Assembly (NCBI GenBank): GCA_021156245.1
Contig: JAJNBO010000002.1
Location: 1-20,682 of the forward strand
Source of the DNA: Ramlibacter sp.
GTDB lineage: Bacteria > Pseudomonadota > Gammaproteobacteria > Burkholderiales > Burkholderiaceae_C
DNA: 20,682 bases
Direction of reading: 5' to 3'
The notes beneath the pieces were generated by a model that was not told the DNA's origin, searched no databases, and was given only the letters and a program-made list of their open reading frames with translations. Made by a program: the position numbers and the translations under genes. Shown piece by piece: positions 17,204 to 20,682 of this stretch (position 1 is the first letter of the stretch; each line of letters begins with the position of its first letter).

Positions 17204-17864
17204 CCCGCACTTTCGACCGGAGCCCGGCTTCGGCCTGCTGTACATCCTGGGCGCCGGGGGATTCGGCCGGGAAGTGGCGTGGCTCGTCGAGCAATGCTGG
17301 GGCGAGGCGCTGGAGAAGGTCTTCCTCGTGGACAAGGACGAATTCCTCTGTCCTCCGATCGGCGGCGTCCCGGTACGCCGGCTGGCCGACGTCCGGTCCC
17401 AGCGCGATGCCAGGTACATCGTGGCCGTCGGCGACCCGGCGCATCGGCGTCGCGCGGTGGCCCTCTGCGAAGGCGCGGGCCTCGCTCCGGCGACATTGAG
17501 CCATCCGCGCGCGGAAATGTCGCGCCAGGTCGTGCTCGGCGCCGGCAGCATCGTCTGCGCGGGCGTGATCGCCACCGTCGACATCGAGCTGGGCGCGCAC
17601 GTGCATGTCAATCTCGATTGCACCATCGGGCACGACGTGCGCATCGGCGAGTTCTCCACGCTGTCGCCCGGCGTCCACGTGTCGGGACGTGTCCACATCG
17701 GCCCGGACGTCTTCATCGGCACGGGCGTGAACATCATCAACGGGTCTTCCGGCGAGCCCCTCGTCATCGGAGCCGGGGCCGTCGTCGCAGCGGGCGCCTG
17801 CGTCACCCGCGAGGTGGAACCCGGAGCGATGGTGGCCGGCGTGCCCGCCGTCCGCAAACGCTGA
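17190..17864 (+). CDS. Sugar O/N-acyltransferase, left-handed beta-helix (PglD/VioB/NeuD-like)
   Basis: This 224-residue protein has an N-terminal nucleotide-sugar-binding Rossmann segment (ILGAGGFGREVA, about 19-30). A hexapeptide-repeat beta-helix follows (about 105-215). The catalytic base candidate is H148 in CTIGHDVRIG, matching the active-site position of PglD-type enzymes. These trimeric enzymes use acetyl-CoA to N-acetylate UDP- or dTDP-4-amino-4,6-dideoxy sugars. The overlap with the aminotransferase implies that it acetylates the amine made there, giving a 4-acetamido-4,6-dideoxyhexose. Its TGA overlaps the next ATG by one base (TGATG). An O-acetyltransferase role is possible but less likely in this context. 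Confidence 0.88.
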   Translation: MVPPNPHFRPEPGFGLLYILGAGGFGREVAWLVEQCWGEALEKVFLVDKDEFLCPPIGGVPVRRLADVRSQRDARYIVAVGDPAHRRRAVALCEGAGLAPATLSHPRAEMSRQVVLGAGSIVCAGVIATVDIELGAHVHVNLDCTIGHDVRIGEFSTLSPGVHVSGRVHIGPDVFIGTGVNIINGSSGEPLVIGAGAVVAAGACVTREVEPGAMVAGVPAVRKR

Positions 17865-19123
17865 TGTCGCCGCGCGCGATGCTTTCCACGCCGCTCGCTC
17901 CGGCACCCGGGCGATTCCTGCACCTGATCCACGACGAGAAATTCATCGAGGCGGCGCGCGGGATCTTCGAAGAGGCCGCGCCGGGTGCGCACGATTTCCT
18001 GGTAATCGGCGGCTCCGCACCGCTGCGCCACATCCGCACGTTCGCGCCTGCCAGGCTGGAACTCGACGCCGCCCTGCGGCGCGCGTTCCTGTCGGAGCTG
18101 CCGCTCTATGCAGCGGTGTTCGTGCACTACCTCGGAGAGCCTGCGCGGCTCATCGTGGCGCGGGCGCCATCCTCGACGCGCTTCGTGTGGCTCGGGTGGG
18201 GCGCGGATTACTACCACCTGATCGCGTCGCCGGAGGAATTGCTGCTGCCCAGGACGCGTTCTCTGGTCGCGGAACTGGCGGCGCGCCTGCCCGCGCCACC
18301 CGGCCGGGCGGCGGCTGTGATGGGGCACGCGGCGGGCCTGCTGCGCGCGGCCACGCAGCCGCTCGCGGCGCTGCGGCGCTTTCGTACGCGCCGAACCCTG
18401 CGCCGCATCGGCCCAGGCGCACCGGGCGAGGCGGCGCTCGTCAACACCTTCCACGCCGTCGCGATGCCGATCGAGGAGGACTACGCGGCGATGCGGGCCC
18501 GGCAACCGCTGCTGCGCGTACCGTTCCTTCACTGGAACTACTGGACCGAAGGTTTTCGCGCCCACGCCGCTGCAGGCGCTCCAAGCGGCAACAACATCCT
18601 GCTCGGAAACAGCGCGACACCCGCCGGCAACCACCTGGATGCGCTGGAGCGTCTATGCGACATCCTGCCGCCCGGCCGCGCGGTGATCTGTCCACTGAGC
18701 TATGGCGATGCGCGCTATGGCGACGCGGTCGAGGAAGCGGGCCGCCGCCTGCTGGGGAGCCGGTTCATCGCGCTGCGCGATTACATGGATCCAGCCGCCT
18801 ACTCGGAGGTGATCGCCAGCTGTTCCATCGTGTTGATGAACCACGTTCGCCAGCAAGCGCTGGGCAACATCATCCTGGCTCTCAGCATGGGCGCCCATGT
18901 GTTCCTCCATGCGAAGAACCCCATCCAGGCGGCCATGCGGCGATTGGGCGTTCCGGTGCACGACATCGATCGACTGGCGGGCTTCATGCACCAGGGCGAG
19001 CCAGCCGTGGGAGAGACAGAGCTGCAGTCGCGCCGGTCCAGGCTCGAAGACGCCTTCGGCCGCCCGGCCATCCTGCGCAGGACGCACAGTCTCCTGGGCG
19101 AGCTTCGGCAGGGGGCCGCGTAA
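17864..19123 (+). CDS. GT56-family 4-acetamido-4,6-dideoxyhexose transferase (WecF-like)
   Basis: This 419-residue protein is somewhat longer than E. coli WecF (about 360). GT56 hallmarks in the C-terminal half are GN249SATPAGNH, CPLSYGD from residue 276, and the N326-H327-x-RQQALGN motif. WecF moves Fuc4NAc from TDP-Fuc4NAc to a lipid-linked disaccharide in enterobacterial common antigen. Here the adjacent VioA/WecE-like aminotransferase and acetyltransferase would supply a comparable donor. The N-terminal part (about 15-75, FLHLIHDEKFIEAA, HDFLVIGG) also fits the family. About 50 extra residues (about 125-195) are rich in Ala and Arg with no recognisable domain. Family membership is confident; whether the sugar is Fuc4NAc or Qui4NAc is not decided. 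Confidence 0.87.
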   Translation: MSPRAMLSTPLAPAPGRFLHLIHDEKFIEAARGIFEEAAPGAHDFLVIGGSAPLRHIRTFAPARLELDAALRRAFLSELPLYAAVFVHYLGEPARLIVARAPSSTRFVWLGWGADYYHLIASPEELLLPRTRSLVAELAARLPAPPGRAAAVMGHAAGLLRAATQPLAALRRFRTRRTLRRIGPGAPGEAALVNTFHAVAMPIEEDYAAMRARQPLLRVPFLHWNYWTEGFRAHAAAGAPSGNNILLGNSATPAGNHLDALERLCDILPPGRAVICPLSYGDARYGDAVEEAGRRLLGSRFIALRDYMDPAAYSEVIASCSIVLMNHVRQQALGNIILALSMGAHVFLHAKNPIQAAMRRLGVPVHDIDRLAGFMHQGEPAVGETELQSRRSRLEDAFGRPAILRRTHSLLGELRQGAA

Positions 19124-19127
19124 GGCA

Positions 19128-20261
19128 ATGGCCAAGATCCTGGCGGTGTCGCATGACGCGTACCTGTACGGGGCCCAACGCTCCTTGCTGGACACAGTGG
19201 TTGGCCTGGCCGATGCGGGCCACCAGGTGGAAGTGTGTGTGCCGCACGAGGGCGCCCTGGTCGAGCGCCTGCGGGATCACGGCGTTCCAGTGCACGTCGT
19301 GCCGTTCCTCCGCTGGATCCCGGCCGCGTCGGAGCCGGCGGTACGCAGCTGCCTGCGCTTCGTCCTGCGTTTCCCGGCCGGCCTGCTCAGGGCCTCCCGG
19401 CTGATCCGGGCTGGAAACTACGACGTGGTCTACACCAACACGGTCACGGTGCTCGACTTCGCCCTGGCGGCCCGCATGCGCCGCGTCGCCCATGTGTGGC
19501 ATCTCCGGGAGGCCGCGGCGGACAACCCGCAGCTGCGAAGCCCGCTCTCCAATGCGCGGGTGGCCGCGCTGGTGAGGGCCTTGTCGGCCCGGGTGATCTA
19601 CAACTCCCACGCGCTGTGGGCCCGCTATGGAGCGTCGAAGAGCGGCAAGGACGTGGTCGTGCACAACGGACTGCGTCCCCCGCCGGAACGGGCGCGTCCG
19701 CCACGAGCGGCCGGCGCCCGTCTGTGCGTCGTCACTGCCGGCTTCATGGACCGGCGCAAGGGACTGGACGTGTTGCTGGATGCATTGGTGCTGCTGCCGC
19801 CGGAACTGCGCGCGGGCATGGTCTTGCGTGTCGCCGGGCACGTGGAGGACCGGATGGCAAGAGAGCTCGCGCCGCGTTTGCAACGGCTGGGCGACAGCGT
19901 GGAATTCGTCGGCTGGGCGGACGGGTTGGAGGAGTTGCTGGACGCAGCCGACCTGCTGGTCTCGAGCGCGCGCGACGAGCCGTTCGGCCGGACCCTGGTG
20001 GAGGCGATGATGGCCGGTGTCCCCGTGCTGGCTACGCGCAGCGGCGGGCCGGAGGAGATCATCGTCGATGGGGTCACCGGCGTGCTGGTGCCCCCCGACG
20101 ATCCGGCCCGGCTGAGCGCCGCGCTGGCCCGCATGCTCGAACAGCCGCAATTGCGAGCGTCCTGCGGCCGCGCTGGTCGCGAGCGAGCCCACGCGCAGTT
20201 TTCGCTGGCGACCTACGTGCGCGGCGTCGAACAATGCCTGCTGACCGCCATTTCGCCATGA
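19128..20261 (+). CDS. GT4-family glycosyltransferase
   Basis: This 377-residue GT-B enzyme starts MAKILAVSHDAYLYGAQ, 4 bp after the GT56 stop; AAGG at 19122-19125 is a modest ribosome binding site. The nucleotide-sugar site shows HNGL (about 181-184), DRRKGLDVLLDA (about 207-218) and the GT4 EX7E motif, E284-PFGRTLV-E292, followed by SGGPEEII. It would add a further sugar to the lipid-linked glycan in the cytoplasm. The in-frame ATG at 18897 lies inside the GT56 gene and is not a credible start. Its end overlaps the WbsX-type gene by 4 bp (ATGA). Donor and acceptor are unknown. Confidence 0.9.
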   Translation: MAKILAVSHDAYLYGAQRSLLDTVVGLADAGHQVEVCVPHEGALVERLRDHGVPVHVVPFLRWIPAASEPAVRSCLRFVLRFPAGLLRASRLIRAGNYDVVYTNTVTVLDFALAARMRRVAHVWHLREAAADNPQLRSPLSNARVAALVRALSARVIYNSHALWARYGASKSGKDVVVHNGLRPPPERARPPRAAGARLCVVTAGFMDRRKGLDVLLDALVLLPPELRAGMVLRVAGHVEDRMARELAPRLQRLGDSVEFVGWADGLEELLDAADLLVSSARDEPFGRTLVEAMMAGVPVLATRSGGPEEIIVDGVTGVLVPPDDPARLSAALARMLEQPQLRASCGRAGRERAHAQFSLATYVRGVEQCLLTAISP

Positions 20262-20682
20262 CCCCGACCCTTACCCCGGAAGAGGGCAGGAGTGCGCTGC
20301 GCTGCGTCGCCTTCCACCTGCCGCAGTACCACCCCATCCCGGAAAACGACGCCTGGTGGGGGAAGGGCTTCACCGAGTGGACCAACGTGGCGGCCGCGCG
20401 GCCGGTCGTTCCCGGCCACCAGCAGCCCCACCTTCCGGCGGACCTCGGTTTCTACGACCTGCGGCTGCCCGAGACCCGGCAGGCGCAGGCCGAACTCGCG
20501 CGCGCGCATGGCGTCGATGCGTTTTGCTACTACCACTACTGGTTCACGGGACGCCAGGTGCTGCAGCGTCCCGTCGACGAGATCGTCGCCAGTGGCCAGC
20601 CGGACTTTCCTTTCTGCCTGTGCTGGGCCAACGAGGACTGGACGCGTGCCTGGGACGGTCGTTCGGGACAGGTCCTGCTGCA
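20258..20682 (+). CDS. WbsX-like glycan biosynthesis protein (3' truncated)
   Basis: The gene begins with ATG at 20258 (ATGA overlap) and runs off the right edge after about 141 codons. The N-terminal sequence has the WbsX family hallmarks: FHLPQYHPIPEN (about 19-30), WWGKGFTEWTNV (about 33-44), GHQQPHLPADLGFYDLR (about 53-69), CYYHYWF (about 91-97) and CWANEDWTRAWDG near the edge. WbsX proteins (related to GH99-type folds) are found in O-antigen and capsule clusters and are often annotated as glycosyltransferases; their exact reaction is poorly established. Full-length members are often fused to other glycosyltransferase domains, so more may lie beyond the window. Confidence 0.9.
   Translation, partial: MTPTLTPEEGRSALRCVAFHLPQYHPIPENDAWWGKGFTEWTNVAAARPVVPGHQQPHLPADLGFYDLRLPETRQAQAELARAHGVDAFCYYHYWFTGRQVLQRPVDEIVASGQPDFPFCLCWANEDWTRAWDGRSGQVLL

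Noticed and set aside
14036..18634. Very long open frame on the minus strand (over 1500 codons)
   Set aside because: It lies antisense to five well-supported genes and its translation is low-complexity His/Arg/Gln/Ala-rich. Long antisense frames are expected in high-GC DNA with strong third-position bias.

Overview
The window is high-GC, densely packed DNA with every convincing gene on the + strand. Gene content (a GAF-fused GspE/PilB-type ATPase, a sigma-54-driven type IV pilin, a CHASE2 adenylate cyclase, a PP2C/FHA pair) and codon usage point to a betaproteobacterium, most likely Burkholderiales/Comamonadaceae. That placement is inferred from protein resemblance and GC content; no marker gene is present.

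Region 1 (1-6844) is a signalling and secretion-motor operon. It holds the 3' part of a PP2C Ser/Thr phosphatase, an FHA protein with a second degenerate FHA-like half, a CHASE2-class III adenylate cyclase with all catalytic residues, a metallo-beta-lactamase-fold protein of the class II cyclic-nucleotide phosphodiesterase type, and an 801-residue GspE/PilB-type ATPase carrying an N-terminal GAF domain. Spacing is tight, and the phosphodiesterase and ATPase genes overlap by 4 bp. The set reads as a phospho-signalling, cAMP-making and cAMP-degrading module joined to a secretion or pilus motor.

Region 2 (6845-7592) is the pilin unit. A near-perfect sigma-54 -24/-12 promoter lies at 6934-6948, with two TGTCAG motifs about 80-105 bp upstream of the predicted start (possible PilR sites). 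The pilA-like gene follows at 6991-7491, then a strong intrinsic terminator at 7544-7576.

Region 3 (7593-20682, running off the right edge) is a surface-glycan cluster. In order: a membrane GT2 glycosyltransferase; a polytopic membrane protein split by an apparent one-base frame disruption near 9640-9650; a GT2-GT4 fusion; a GT4; a PglK/MsbA-like ABC flippase; a DegT-family sugar aminotransferase; a PglD/VioB/NeuD-type acetyltransferase; a GT56 (WecF-like) 4-acetamido-4,6-dideoxyhexose transferase; another GT4; and the start of a WbsX-type protein. The aminotransferase, acetyltransferase and GT56 together suggest a 4-acetamido-4,6-dideoxyhexose (Qui4NAc or Fuc4NAc) is made and added to a lipid-linked glycan that the flippase exports. 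Many junctions are 1-14 bp overlaps, so the cluster is probably one translationally coupled operon. No RNA genes, insertion sequences, CRISPR arrays or attachment sites were seen. The only non-coding stretches over 60 bp are 6845-6990 and 7492-7592.
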